A DNA stretch of 64,000 nucleotides, taken from positions 310,001-374,000 of the forward strand of contig CAVRGQ010000005.1 of the NCBI GenBank assembly GCA_963720785.1. Direction: 5' to 3'. Shown here piece by piece: positions 44,759 through 53,314 of this stretch. This DNA is from CAVRGQ01 sp963720785 (GTDB lineage Bacteria > Actinomycetota > Acidimicrobiia > IMCC26256 > DASPTH01). The translations under genes were made by a program, and so were the position numbers. Each line of letters starts with the position of its first letter. The stretch's first letter is position 1. The notes under the pieces were generated by a model. The model worked only from the letters and a program-made list of their open reading frames with translations. It had not been told where the DNA came from and searched no databases.

Positions 44759-44811
44759 ACCGATGAGTCGGGCGGCGACCATCGGTCGAACCCTTCGCAG
44801 CAAAGTTTCCC

Positions 44812-44834
44812 ATGCGGCCAGGATCTGGCCGCAT
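44812..44834. promoter_or_regulatory. 9-bp perfect palindrome before ABC exporter (operator candidate)
   Basis: ATGCGGCCA, GGATC, TGGCCGCAT: perfect inverted repeat, 19 bases upstream of the ABC ATPase ATG. Four T follow (GCATTTTCC), so a weak terminator is an alternative. Its position in the divergent WYL/ABC gap favours an operator. Confidence 0.7.
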
Positions 44835-44853
44835 TTTCCGTCAGGATGCCCCC

Positions 44854-45876
44854 ATGCAGACGAACTCCACCACCGACCAGTCAGGCGATCCGCCCGCGAT
44901 CTCGGCCCGCGGGCTGCGCCGCACCTTCGGCGACGTCACCGCGGTCGACGCCCTCGACCTCGAGATCCGGCGCGGCGAGATCTACGGCCTGCTCGGCCCC
45001 AACGGCGCCGGCAAGTCCACCACCGTGAAGATGCTGTGCACCCTGCTCGCCCCCACGGGCGGGCAGGCCACGGTCGCCGGGTACGACATCGCCGCCCAGG
45101 CCCAGCAGGTCCGCCTCAACATCGGGGTGGCCCTCCAGGAGGTCGCCCTCGACCCGAAGCAGACCGGCCTGGAACTGCTCCGCCTGCAGGGCCGCCTCTA
45201 CGGCCTGTCGAAGCGCGACGTCGACCAGCGCCTGGCGGAGCTGCGCAGCCTCGTCGACATCGGCGACGCGCTGGAGCGCCGCATCGGCACGTATTCGGGC
45301 GGTATGCAGCGACGCCTCGACCTCGCCGCCGCGCTGGTCCACAACCCCGAGGTGCTCTTCCTCGACGAGCCCACCACCGGCCTCGACCCGCTCAGCCGGG
45401 CCCGCGTGTGGGACGAGGTCCGGCGCCTCAACGAGCAGCTGGGCATGACCATCCTCCTCACCACGCAGTACCTCGAGGAGGCCGACGAGCTCGCCGACCG
45501 GGTCGGCATCGTCGACGCCGGCCGCCTCGTCGCCGAGGGCACTCCCGCCGAGCTCAAGCGGCGCATCGGCACCGACCTCGTGATCGTGCGCATCGGTGGC
45601 GACCCCGACGCCGCGAAGCGTGCGCTCGACGGCGTGTACGGCGTCGAGGGGGTGGAGGGCCACGGGCACGAGCTCACGGTGAGCGTCGCCGAGGGATCGG
45701 CGAGCGTCGGCCCGATCGCCATCGCCCTGCACGACGCCGAGATCCCCGTCCACGACCTCACGCTGCGCACGCCCACACTCGACGACGTGTTCCTCGAGCT
45801 CACCGGCGGCCACCTCACGAACAACGACACCGCCCACGACGGGCTCGGGCACGAGCTCGAGGAGGAGTACGCATGA
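44854..45876 (+). CDS. ABC transporter ATP-binding protein (DrrA type)
   Basis: 340 residues, ATG 44854. Walker A LLGPNGAGKSTT, Q-loop ALQE, signature YSGGMQRRLDLA, Walker B VLFLDEPTTGLDP, H-loop TTQYLEEAD, and the DrrA-type C-terminal extension ending HELEEEYA. Such ATPases drive exporters for drugs or lipids. Overlaps the permease gene by ATGA. Confidence 0.95.
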   Translation: MQTNSTTDQSGDPPAISARGLRRTFGDVTAVDALDLEIRRGEIYGLLGPNGAGKSTTVKMLCTLLAPTGGQATVAGYDIAAQAQQVRLNIGVALQEVALDPKQTGLELLRLQGRLYGLSKRDVDQRLAELRSLVDIGDALERRIGTYSGGMQRRLDLAAALVHNPEVLFLDEPTTGLDPLSRARVWDEVRRLNEQLGMTILLTTQYLEEADELADRVGIVDAGRLVAEGTPAELKRRIGTDLVIVRIGGDPDAAKRALDGVYGVEGVEGHGHELTVSVAEGSASVGPIAIALHDAEIPVHDLTLRTPTLDDVFLELTGGHLTNNDTAHDGLGHELEEEYA

Positions 45877-46727
45877 CCGCCGAGACCACCATCGAAGGCT
45901 CGGCCCGCCCGGGCGCGGGCAACGGCGCGCCCACTCGCATCGGCCCCGTCGTGCGCGCCCGTCCCGCCGGCGCGCTGCGCGACGTCGCCACCATCGCCGG
46001 GCGGTCGTTGCGCGCGGTGCCGCGCGACCTCGAGGCGGTGATCCCGCCGGTGCTGATCGCCTTCTTCTTCTTCGTGGTCAACATCGGCACCCTGGAGAAC
46101 CTCACCCAGAACAACATCCAGGGCTTCGACTACAAGTCCTTCGAGATGGCCACTGCGGTGCTGCTCGGCGTCACCGGCGTGTCGCGCGCGCAGGCGCTCG
46201 TGGTCGACGTGCAGAACGGCTACTTCAACCGCCTGCTGCTCACCCCGGTCCGGCGCAGCGCGATCCTCGTGGGCCACATGGTCGCCGACGTCGCGGTGTC
46301 GTCGGTGTTGTGCGTCCCGATCCTCGGTCTCGCGTTCGCGTTGGGCATCGACTTCCAGACGGGTGTGCTCGGCGTACTGGCGTTCATCCTGATCGCCGCG
46401 CTGTGGAGCCTCACCTTCGCGGGCTTCGGGTACGCGATCGCACTCAAGACCGGCAACCCCGCGGCGGTGAACTCCAGCTTCCTGCTGTTCTTCCCGTTCC
46501 TGTTCCTCACGTCGTCGTACGTGCCGCGCGACCAGCTCAGCGGCTGGCTCGACACCGTGGCCGGCTGGAACCCCGTCACCTACCTGCTCGAGGGACTGCG
46601 GTCACTCGCCCTGGTCGGTTGGGAGTGGAGCGACCTCGGAAAGGCCGCCCTGGCCCTCCTGATCGTCTTCTGTATCAGCTTCGGGCTCTGCTTCGCCGCC
46701 CTGAGGGCCCGCATCCGCCAGCGCTGA
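45873..46727 (+). CDS. ABC-2 type transporter permease (DrrB type)
   Basis: 284 residues. A ~45-residue cytoplasmic N-terminus then about six TM segments (VLIAFFFFVVNI; VADVAVSSVLCVPILGLAFAL; VLAFILIAALWSLTFAGFGYAIAL; SSFLLFFPFLFLTSSYVP; LALLIVFCISFGLCFAAL) with the ABC-2 motif SSYVPRDQLSGWLDTVAGWNPVTYLLEGLR. Forms the channel for the preceding ATPase; the exported substrate is unknown. Confidence 0.95.
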   Translation: MTAETTIEGSARPGAGNGAPTRIGPVVRARPAGALRDVATIAGRSLRAVPRDLEAVIPPVLIAFFFFVVNIGTLENLTQNNIQGFDYKSFEMATAVLLGVTGVSRAQALVVDVQNGYFNRLLLTPVRRSAILVGHMVADVAVSSVLCVPILGLAFALGIDFQTGVLGVLAFILIAALWSLTFAGFGYAIALKTGNPAAVNSSFLLFFPFLFLTSSYVPRDQLSGWLDTVAGWNPVTYLLEGLRSLALVGWEWSDLGKAALALLIVFCISFGLCFAALRARIRQR

Positions 46728-46764
46728 GCCCGACCGAGCGCAGGTCACAATCCCCGATCCAGGC

Positions 46765-46791
46765 CTCAAGGCAGGCCCGGCCCGCGCCGAC
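46765..46791 (+). promoter_or_regulatory. sigma-28-type promoter candidate for cpaE
   Basis: CTCA, 17-bp spacer, GCCGAC. The same GGCCTCAAGGCA block occurs before the degenerate GGDEF gene (56535-56546). GCCGA is the core of sigma-28/WhiG -10 elements. The cpaE ATG is 38 bases downstream with a GGGGCAGGA Shine-Dalgarno. Confidence 0.45.
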
Positions 46792-46828
46792 GTTGCCCTT
46801 CACATGCCACGAATGAAGGGGCAGGATC

Positions 46829-48013
46829 ATGACGGGTCTCGTGCTGGCCACGGAGAACGCCGAGTTCGAAGCGCGGGTGCGCGACGCGTTCGGCGGTGAG
46901 CTCGACGGGCCGCTGCGCTACTGGCGCGACGACCTGCTCGACGACCCGCGCGAGTGCGTGCGGGCGCTGGCGAACGGCGGCACGCGGGTCGTCGCGCTCG
47001 GCCCGGGCCTCCCCGAGGAGCAGGCGCTGCAGTTGGCGCACACCTTCGACGAGCAGCGGCCCGACATCAGCGTGCTGATCGTCGCCAAGCCGTCGACCGG
47101 CCTCCTGCGCTCGGCGCTGCGCGCCGGCGCGCGTGACGTGATCTCGCCGGAGACGCCGGCGGCGGAGCTGCACGAGGCGATCGAGCGCGCGTTCGCCACT
47201 GCGGCGAACCGCGGGAACGCCGACGACGAGGAGGGCTCCGACCGGCGCGTGATCGTCACGCTCTGCCCCAAGGGCGGCGCAGGGAAGACCACGCTGTCGA
47301 GCAACCTCGCACTCGGCCTGGCCAAGGCCGTCCCCGGCGACACCGTCATCCTCGACCTCGACCTGCAGTTCGGCGACGTCGCCAGCGCGCTCGGCCTCAT
47401 GCCCGAGCTCACCTTCAGCGACGCGACCCGCGCGCTCGACGTGCTCGACGCAACCACCCTCAAGGCGCACCTCACGTCGCACCCCGACGGCTTGTTCGCC
47501 CTGTGTGCGCCGCTGTCGCCGACCGACGCCGACCACCTCACCACCGCGCACGTCGAGCGGGTGGTGCGCCTGCTCGCGGACTCGTTCCGCTATGTGATCG
47601 TCGACACGCCGTCGGGCCTCGACGAGAACACGCTCGCGGCGATGGAGTTCGCCACCGACCTCATCCTGCTGTCGGCCACCGACATCCCGAGCATTCGCAG
47701 CACCCGCAAGGAGATCGACGCGCTGCGCGTCATCGGCAAGCCGCAGCAGCAGTGGCACGTGGTGCTCAACCGCGCCGACGCGAAGACCGGCCTCACCATC
47801 CCCGTGGTCGAGCAGGCGCTCGGCGTCAAGGTCGACGTCGCCATCCCGAGCTCGCGTGCCGTGCCGTTGTCGCTCAACCAGGGCGAACCGGTGATCTCCG
47901 CCGACCCGCACGCGACGGTCTCACTCGCGATGCAGCAGATCGTCAGCCGGTTCGCGCCCGTGGCCGCGGCGCCCACCGGTGGCCGTTCGAGCGGTCCGTT
48001 CTGGCGGAGGTGA
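46829..48013 (+). CDS. CpaE/TadZ-like pilus-assembly ATPase
   Basis: 394 residues. N-terminal receiver-like domain (residues ~1-125, LVLATENAEFEARVRDAF ... GARDVISPETPAAELHEAI) without an obvious phosphoacceptor set, then a MinD/ParA ATPase: deviant Walker A CPKGGAGKTTLSSNL, ILDLDLQFGDVAS, VIVDTPSGLDE, and switch residues. TadZ/CpaE proteins place Tad-type secretion machinery at the pole. Followed 4 nt later by cpaF. Confidence 0.92.
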   Translation: MTGLVLATENAEFEARVRDAFGGELDGPLRYWRDDLLDDPRECVRALANGGTRVVALGPGLPEEQALQLAHTFDEQRPDISVLIVAKPSTGLLRSALRAGARDVISPETPAAELHEAIERAFATAANRGNADDEEGSDRRVIVTLCPKGGAGKTTLSSNLALGLAKAVPGDTVILDLDLQFGDVASALGLMPELTFSDATRALDVLDATTLKAHLTSHPDGLFALCAPLSPTDADHLTTAHVERVVRLLADSFRYVIVDTPSGLDENTLAAMEFATDLILLSATDIPSIRSTRKEIDALRVIGKPQQQWHVVLNRADAKTGLTIPVVEQALGVKVDVAIPSSRAVPLSLNQGEPVISADPHATVSLAMQQIVSRFAPVAAAPTGGRSSGPFWRR

Positions 48014-48017
48014 ACCG

Positions 48018-49382
48018 GTGAAGCTCAGCGAACGACTCCAGCAGCACGACGTCCCCACGACCGACGCCGCCGCGACCGTGGCGAGCATGGTCCACGGCGA
48101 CCACGACGCCATCGAGTCCGACGACGCGATGAGCCGGCTCAAGCGCAAGGCGGTCGAGGCGCTCATGGTCCGCGTCGGCCCCGCGCTGTTCGACTCCTCC
48201 CTCAGCGCCCACCAGCTCGACCGCCTCGTGGTGACCGAGCTCGGCGACGTGATCAAGGAGGAGCGCATCCCGCTCTCCGACTCGGAGCGCGACGAGCTCG
48301 TGGCCGCGATCACCGACCAGGTCCTCGGCTACGGGCCGATCGAGCGCTTCCTCACCGACCCGTCGATCACCGAGATCATGGTGAACGGCATGGAGGGGAT
48401 CTACGTCGAGAAGAACGGTCGGCTCGAGTTCACCGATGCACGCTTCCTCTCCGACGACCACGTGCTGCGCGTCATCGACCGGATCGTGGGACCGCTCGGC
48501 CGCCGAATCGACGAGTCGTCGCCGATGGTCGACGCGCGCCTCCCCGACGGTTCGCGTGTCAATGCGATCATCCCGCCCCTCGCGCTCGACGGGCCGGTGC
48601 TCACCATCCGCAAGTTCGCGACCCACGCACTCACCGTCGACGACCTGCTCCGACTCGGTTCGATCACGCCGGAGGTGGCGACGTTCCTCGGCGCCTGTGT
48701 GCGCGGCAAGATGAACATGCTCATCAGCGGCGGCACCGGCACGGGCAAGACCACGCTGCTCAACATGCTGTCGTCGATGATCCCCGAGGGCGAGCGCATC
48801 GTGACGATCGAGGACGCCGCCGAGCTGCGGCTCCACCAGCGTCACGTGATCCGCCTCGAGGGACGCCCGGCGAACATCGAGGGACGAGGCGAGGTGCGCG
48901 CCCGCGATCTCGTACGCAACGCCCTGCGCATGCGCCCCGACCGCATCGTCGTGGGCGAGGTGCGCGGCGCCGAGGCGCTCGACATGCTGCAGGCGATGAA
49001 CACCGGCCACGACGGCTCGCTCACCACCCTGCACGCGAACGCACCGCGCGACGCACTCTCCCGGGTCGAGACCATGGTGCTCATGGCCGGGCTCGACCTG
49101 CCGGTGCGCGCCATCCGCGAGCAGTCCGCTGCCGCGCTCGACGTCCTCGTGCACATCACCCGCATGCGCGACGGTTCGCGGCGCATCACGTCGGTGTGCG
49201 CGGTCGAGGGTATGGAGGGCGACGTCGTCACCCTCTCGGAGGTGTTCACCTACGACTACGACGCGCCCGCGGTCGCTCCCGGCGTGGAGCACGGCCGACT
49301 CGTCGCCACCGGGGTACGCCCGAAGCTCTGCGAGGACCTGCACGACCGCGGCGTGGAGCTCCCCTCCGACCTGTTCGTGTAG
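48018..49382 (+). CDS. CpaF/TadA-type secretion ATPase
   Basis: 454 residues, GTG 48018 with GGAGG seven bases upstream. Type II/IV secretion ATPase: N-terminal helical region, DPSITEIMVNGMEGIYVEKNGRL, Walker A SGGTGTGKTTLLN, Asp box TIEDAAELRL, RMRPDRIVVGEVRGAEALDMLQAMNTGHDGSL (Walker B) and the His box LTTLHANAPRDAL. Powers a Tad-like pilus or related secretion system. No TadB/TadC/pilin genes follow; the next gene is convergent. Confidence 0.95.
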   Translation: MKLSERLQQHDVPTTDAAATVASMVHGDHDAIESDDAMSRLKRKAVEALMVRVGPALFDSSLSAHQLDRLVVTELGDVIKEERIPLSDSERDELVAAITDQVLGYGPIERFLTDPSITEIMVNGMEGIYVEKNGRLEFTDARFLSDDHVLRVIDRIVGPLGRRIDESSPMVDARLPDGSRVNAIIPPLALDGPVLTIRKFATHALTVDDLLRLGSITPEVATFLGACVRGKMNMLISGGTGTGKTTLLNMLSSMIPEGERIVTIEDAAELRLHQRHVIRLEGRPANIEGRGEVRARDLVRNALRMRPDRIVVGEVRGAEALDMLQAMNTGHDGSLTTLHANAPRDALSRVETMVLMAGLDLPVRAIREQSAAALDVLVHITRMRDGSRRITSVCAVEGMEGDVVTLSEVFTYDYDAPAVAPGVEHGRLVATGVRPKLCEDLHDRGVELPSDLFV

Positions 49383-49398
49383 CGAACCCCGCGAAGGC

Positions 49399-51006
49399 TC
49401 AGCTCGCCGCGGCGGGCACCGTGACCGTGGCGAGGTCGACGGGAGCCGGCGCGCCCGCAGGGCGGGCCTTCGCCTTCGTGGCGCGTGGCATGTTGGCCTG
49501 CTTGCCGGGAACCGGCGTCTTGTCGTAGGTGCGGCCCTTCGGGAGCGCCGAGGCGTCGAGCAGCTTCGTGAGGTCGAGCGCGCCGACCGACGGATCGGCG
49601 GTGGGCGCACCCGAACACGGGAACACCGCCTCGATGTCGGTGGGCGCGCTCGTGGAGAACGTGTTGCCGCCGAAGCAGTTGCCGTCGCCCGGCGCGATCA
49701 GGACGGAGCCCAGGTCGGCGAGATCGGAGCGCTCGACCACGTTGTCCGTCACCTGGTTGCCCGTCGCCGGCCACGCCTTCTCCTGCAGCCCCGGGTTGGC
49801 GGCGACGCCGATGCCGACGCGCTTGCTGTCGGAGATCCGGTTCTTCGTGACGACGTCTTCCACGCCACCGAACACGATGACGCCGAAGCCGTACGCCGGC
49901 GCCCACGTGTCACTCGTGGACCGCGCCGCCTTCACGTTGCCGTTGTCGGCCACGAGATTGCCGGCGATCGTGTTGTGCCCCTGAGGGGGGAGCTCCTCGG
50001 AGTCGATCGAGTTGGGCACGATCCCGCTGCGGTTGTGCAGCCATTGCGAGTTCACGATCGAGAGGTCGTTGCTCGAGTTGCTCCCCGAGTACCCGAGCAG
50101 GTTGTACTCCGACACCACGTCGGAGATCACCGCATGGCACGGGTTGCACTGGCCGATGTAGAAGCCGGAATCGGGGCTTCCCGACGCGTACGAGTGGTCG
50201 AACTGGCCGTACTGCGAGTCGTATGCGTAGATGCCGTAGTCGCCGTTGCGGTACGCGGTGAGGTACGAGCCGCGGTACCCGAGCACCGCGTTCCAGAAGA
50301 AGCCGTTCGTCCTGTAGTTGCGCGCGGTCATGTTCTCCACGGCCACGCCGTTCGCGCCGACGACGAAGATCCCGTTGTCCCGCTTGAACTGACCGTCGAG
50401 GATCGTGGTGTTGCGGTCGACCCCGCGGATCACGATGCCGTCGGTGGTGACCTTCACCGCCTCCTTGTACACACCTGGCGCGACGAGCACGAGGTCGCCC
50501 GGCTTCGCCTTGTTCACCGCGCCCTGGATCGTGGACGCGTCCTCGGGCACGTTGATCGTGCGACCGCTCGCCTTGATCGTCGGCGCGGTCTGCTCGCCCG
50601 AACCGGTGGGTTGCACCGCGTCGGGCGCGGGGCCGTCGCCCACGCCGAGCGCACCGCGCTGGCCGCTCGTGGGGGTGCCGTGCAGCGTGCAGTAGTAGGC
50701 GTAGGTGCCCGTCTTCGGAAAGCTGCGGGTGAACGACTTGCCCGGCTTCAGCACGCCGCTGTCGAACTGGCCCGCAGTGCTCGACGTGACCGTGTGCGGG
50801 TTGCGGCCGTCGTTGACCCACCGCACCGTCGCGCCCGGCGCGATCGTGGCCGCGTCGGGCGTGTAGGAGTTGTCCCTGATGTGGACGGTGACGACCTGGT
50901 ACGCACGCGGTGTCGCCGCTGGTGTCGCGTGGGCGACCGGCGCGACCGCGACCACCGAGGCCGCAGTCACCAGGAGTGCGGTGAGGATCCCCCCGATCCG
51001 GCGCAT
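49399..51006 (-). CDS. secreted cupredoxin plus beta-helix (NosD-like) fusion protein
   Basis: 535 residues. Signal peptide (ILTALLVTAASVVAVAPVAHA), then a cupredoxin-like domain (residues ~35-125): VHIRDNSYTPDAATIAPGATVRWVNDG, copper-ligand pattern NPHTV and YYCTLHG (His, Cys, His; no clear axial Met). A linker leads to a right-handed beta-helix (~145-480) of the NosD/PbH1 type: TIQGAVNKAKPGDLVLVAPGVYKE, GIVIRGVDRNTTILDG and NNxI-type turns; an extra CNPC pair sits in FYIGQCNPCHAV. The start overlaps the pepA stop as TGATG. A metal-binding secreted sugar- or surface-binding protein is a reasonable guess. Confidence 0.85.
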   Translation of the reverse strand: MRRIGGILTALLVTAASVVAVAPVAHATPAATPRAYQVVTVHIRDNSYTPDAATIAPGATVRWVNDGRNPHTVTSSTAGQFDSGVLKPGKSFTRSFPKTGTYAYYCTLHGTPTSGQRGALGVGDGPAPDAVQPTGSGEQTAPTIKASGRTINVPEDASTIQGAVNKAKPGDLVLVAPGVYKEAVKVTTDGIVIRGVDRNTTILDGQFKRDNGIFVVGANGVAVENMTARNYRTNGFFWNAVLGYRGSYLTAYRNGDYGIYAYDSQYGQFDHSYASGSPDSGFYIGQCNPCHAVISDVVSEYNLLGYSGSNSSNDLSIVNSQWLHNRSGIVPNSIDSEELPPQGHNTIAGNLVADNGNVKAARSTSDTWAPAYGFGVIVFGGVEDVVTKNRISDSKRVGIGVAANPGLQEKAWPATGNQVTDNVVERSDLADLGSVLIAPGDGNCFGGNTFSTSAPTDIEAVFPCSGAPTADPSVGALDLTKLLDASALPKGRTYDKTPVPGKQANMPRATKAKARPAGAPAPVDLATVTVPAAAS

Positions 51007-52642
51007 CAGCGGGCGCGCTTCCGGGCCGCGGCCTTCCGGGCCGGCGCCTTCTTGGCCGTGACCTTCTTCGCCGCGGCCTTCCGGGCCGGCGCCTTCGTGG
51101 CGGCTGTCTGCTTGGCGACTGACTTCTTGGCCGGCGCGTCGAAGTTGGTGACGAGCTCGATCAGCGTGCGCACACCGAAGCCGGTGCCGCCCTTGACGAG
51201 GTAGCCGTCGTCGCCGTTGGCGCGCGCCGGACCCGCGATGTCGAGGTGGGCCCAGGGCATGTCGGGCGTGACGAACTCCTGCAGGAAGAGCCCCGCGGTG
51301 AGCGCGCCGCCGTACCCGCCGCTGCTGATGTTCTTGAGATCGGCGATCTCCGAGTCGAGCAGCTTGCGGTACTCCTTCGGCAGGGGCAACGGCCACACCG
51401 GCTCACCGGCGCGGTCTGCCGCGGCCTGCACCTGGTCGCGCCAGGGGTCGTCGTTGGCCATCAGGCCGGCGATCTTGTCGCCGAGCGCCACCATGCACGC
51501 ACCAGTGAGCGTCGCGAGGTCGACGATGGCGGCCGCACCGTCCTCGCAGGCGAGCGAGAGCGCATCGGCGAGGATCAGCCGGCCCTCGGCGTCGGTGTTG
51601 AGCACCTCGACGGTCTTGCCGTTGCGGATCTTCAGCACGTCGCCGGGGCGGATCGCGGTGCCGCTCGGCATGTTCTCCACCAGCGGCACGTACGCGTTGA
51701 CCTTGTGGCGCACACCGAGCTTGGCCAGCGTGCCCATTGCGGCGATCACCGCGGCACCGCCCGACATGTCGGTCTTCATCGTCTCCATGCCGCTGCCCGT
51801 CTTGATCGACAGGCCACCGGAGTCGAACACCACGCCCTTGCCCACCAGCGCGAGCGGAGCGCCGGTCGCGCGCGCGACGGGGTGTACGTCATCTTCAGGA
51901 ACCGGGGCGTCTGCTGCGAACCCTGCCCGACACCGAGCACACCGCCGAGGCGCTGCGCGCGGATCTGCGCGAGGTCGAGCACCTGCACGCGCACGCCGGA
52001 GCCGCGCAGGTAGCGCTGCGCCGCGGCCGCCATCGCCGCGGGCGACTTCTCCTTGGCGGGGGTGTTCACGAGGTCACGGGCCCACACCGCCGCCTCCCCG
52101 ACGACGCTGCCGCGCGCGATGCCGTCTTTGACCCCGCTGCTGGTCGCGCCGAGCAGCGTGACCTTGCGGAGCTTCGACGGCTTGGCGTCGCCCTTGTAGT
52201 CGAGGTACTGGTAACCACCGAGCGCGAAGCCCTCGGTGACGGCCTGCGCAGCGTCGCCGGCGTCGAGGCCCGCGGTGTCGCCCGCCTGCGCGAGCGTGGT
52301 CGCGACCGACGCGGCCTTGGTGGAGCGCTTCGCGACCGCGGCGGCGGCGCGGCGCAGCCCGTCGACGGTGACGTCGGCGGCCTCACCGATGCCGACGAGG
52401 ATGGCCGCCTTGGCCTTCAACTTCCCGGCCGTCGGCACCGCGAGGGTCGTGCCGAGCGCGCCGTCGAAGCCGGTCTCCTGGAGGAAGGTGGCGAGGCCAC
52501 CACCGAGCGCGGCGTCGACCATCTCTGCGGTGGGGCCGAACACCGCGCGCCCGCCCTTCTCCCCACGGGCGATGGGGACGACGAGCAGGTCGACGGCGAC
52601 GGACGCGGGGCTGGCGTTGGAGGCAGTGAACGAGAGCGGCAC
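51006..52642 (-). CDS. pepA: leucyl aminopeptidase with Lys/Ala-rich tail (frameshifted)
   Basis: About 545 residues. M17 family dizinc aminopeptidase: ALVGKGVVFDSGGLSIK (zinc Lys and Asp), MKTDMSGGAAV, and NTDAEGRLILADAL (the M17 signature). GTG start 52642. The GCGCGC run near 51866-51876 carries two extra bases (or lacks one), separating TYTPSRA from TGAPLALVGKG. Unusually the C-terminus adds ~45 residues of Lys/Ala/Pro-rich sequence (AKKSVAKQTAATKAPARKAAAKK ... RKRAR), like a histone-H1 tail. Coupled to the cupredoxin/beta-helix gene. Confidence 0.9.
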
Positions 52643-52690
52643 GGGATCCTTCTCCGGGTTGTACGGGCGACGGGGCGGGTGACGGGTGAC

Positions 52691-53251
52691 TCAGGGGCGC
52701 AGGCGCACCGGGCGGAAGTGACCTTCCTGCCAGCGGGCCAGGGTGTAGACGAGATCGGCGAGCCGGTTGAGGTAGGGCACGACCTGGCTGTCGTCGGCGA
52801 GCCAGCCGTGGCGGGTCGCGGCAACGGCCTGGCGCTCGGCGCGGCGCACGATGGTGCGGGCCATGTCGAGCGCGGCGGCCGGGCGGTTCTCGCCGGGCAG
52901 CACGAACTCGGTGGGCGGGTCGTAGCGCGCGGTGACGCGGTCGATGACCGGTTCGAGCGCGGCGACCATCTCCGGGGTGGTGAGCGACACGCCGGGCGTG
53001 AGCTTGGCGCGGTTGTCGGGCGCGGTGGCGAGCTCGGCCCCCACCACGAACAGCTCCCGCTGCAGGTGGATGAGGAGCTCGTCGAGCTCGGAGCCCCGCT
53101 CGGCTTCGGCCCGGGCCATCCCGAGCGCGGACACGGCTTCGTCGACGGCGCCGTAGGCGTCGGGGCCCGCGGTGTCCTTGCCGACCCGGCCGCCGAAGAG
53201 CAGGCCGGTGGTGCCGTCGTCGCCCTTGCGGGTGTAGATCTTCTGCGTCAT
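52691..53251 (-). CDS. cob(I)alamin adenosyltransferase, PduO type
   Basis: 186 residues. Makes adenosylcobalamin from cob(I)alamin and ATP. N-terminal ATP motif YTRKGDDGTTGLLFGGRVGK, DAYGAVDEAVSALGMAR, and the C-terminal MARTIVRRAERQAVA with the conserved Arg residues, ending YLNRLADLVYTLARW. It supplies the cofactor of the methylmalonyl-CoA mutase at 32.2 kb. Divergent from the UbiA-type gene. Confidence 0.96.
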   Translation of the reverse strand: MTQKIYTRKGDDGTTGLLFGGRVGKDTAGPDAYGAVDEAVSALGMARAEAERGSELDELLIHLQRELFVVGAELATAPDNRAKLTPGVSLTTPEMVAALEPVIDRVTARYDPPTEFVLPGENRPAAALDMARTIVRRAERQAVAATRHGWLADDSQVVPYLNRLADLVYTLARWQEGHFRPVRLRP

Positions 53252-53260
53252 GTGGGGCGG

Positions 53261-53266
53261 AGTCTA
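53261..53266 (-). promoter_or_regulatory. -10 hexamer of adenosyltransferase gene
   Basis: TAGACT on the minus strand, nine bases before ATG 53251. Confidence 0.5.
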
Positions 53267-53301
53267 CGACCGCACGGCCCGGAACACGGTGGGTGTTCGC
53301 C

Positions 53302-53307
53302 TAGCCT
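53302..53307 (+). promoter_or_regulatory. -10 hexamer of UbiA-type gene
   Basis: TAGCCT, seven bases before ATG 53315; leaderless geometry. Confidence 0.6.
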
Positions 53308-53314
53308 GGCCGCG

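Noticed and set aside
46829..49382. plasmid or conjugative ATPases
   Set aside because: Motifs match CpaE/TadZ and CpaF/TadA; no relaxase, replication or partition partner genes nearby.
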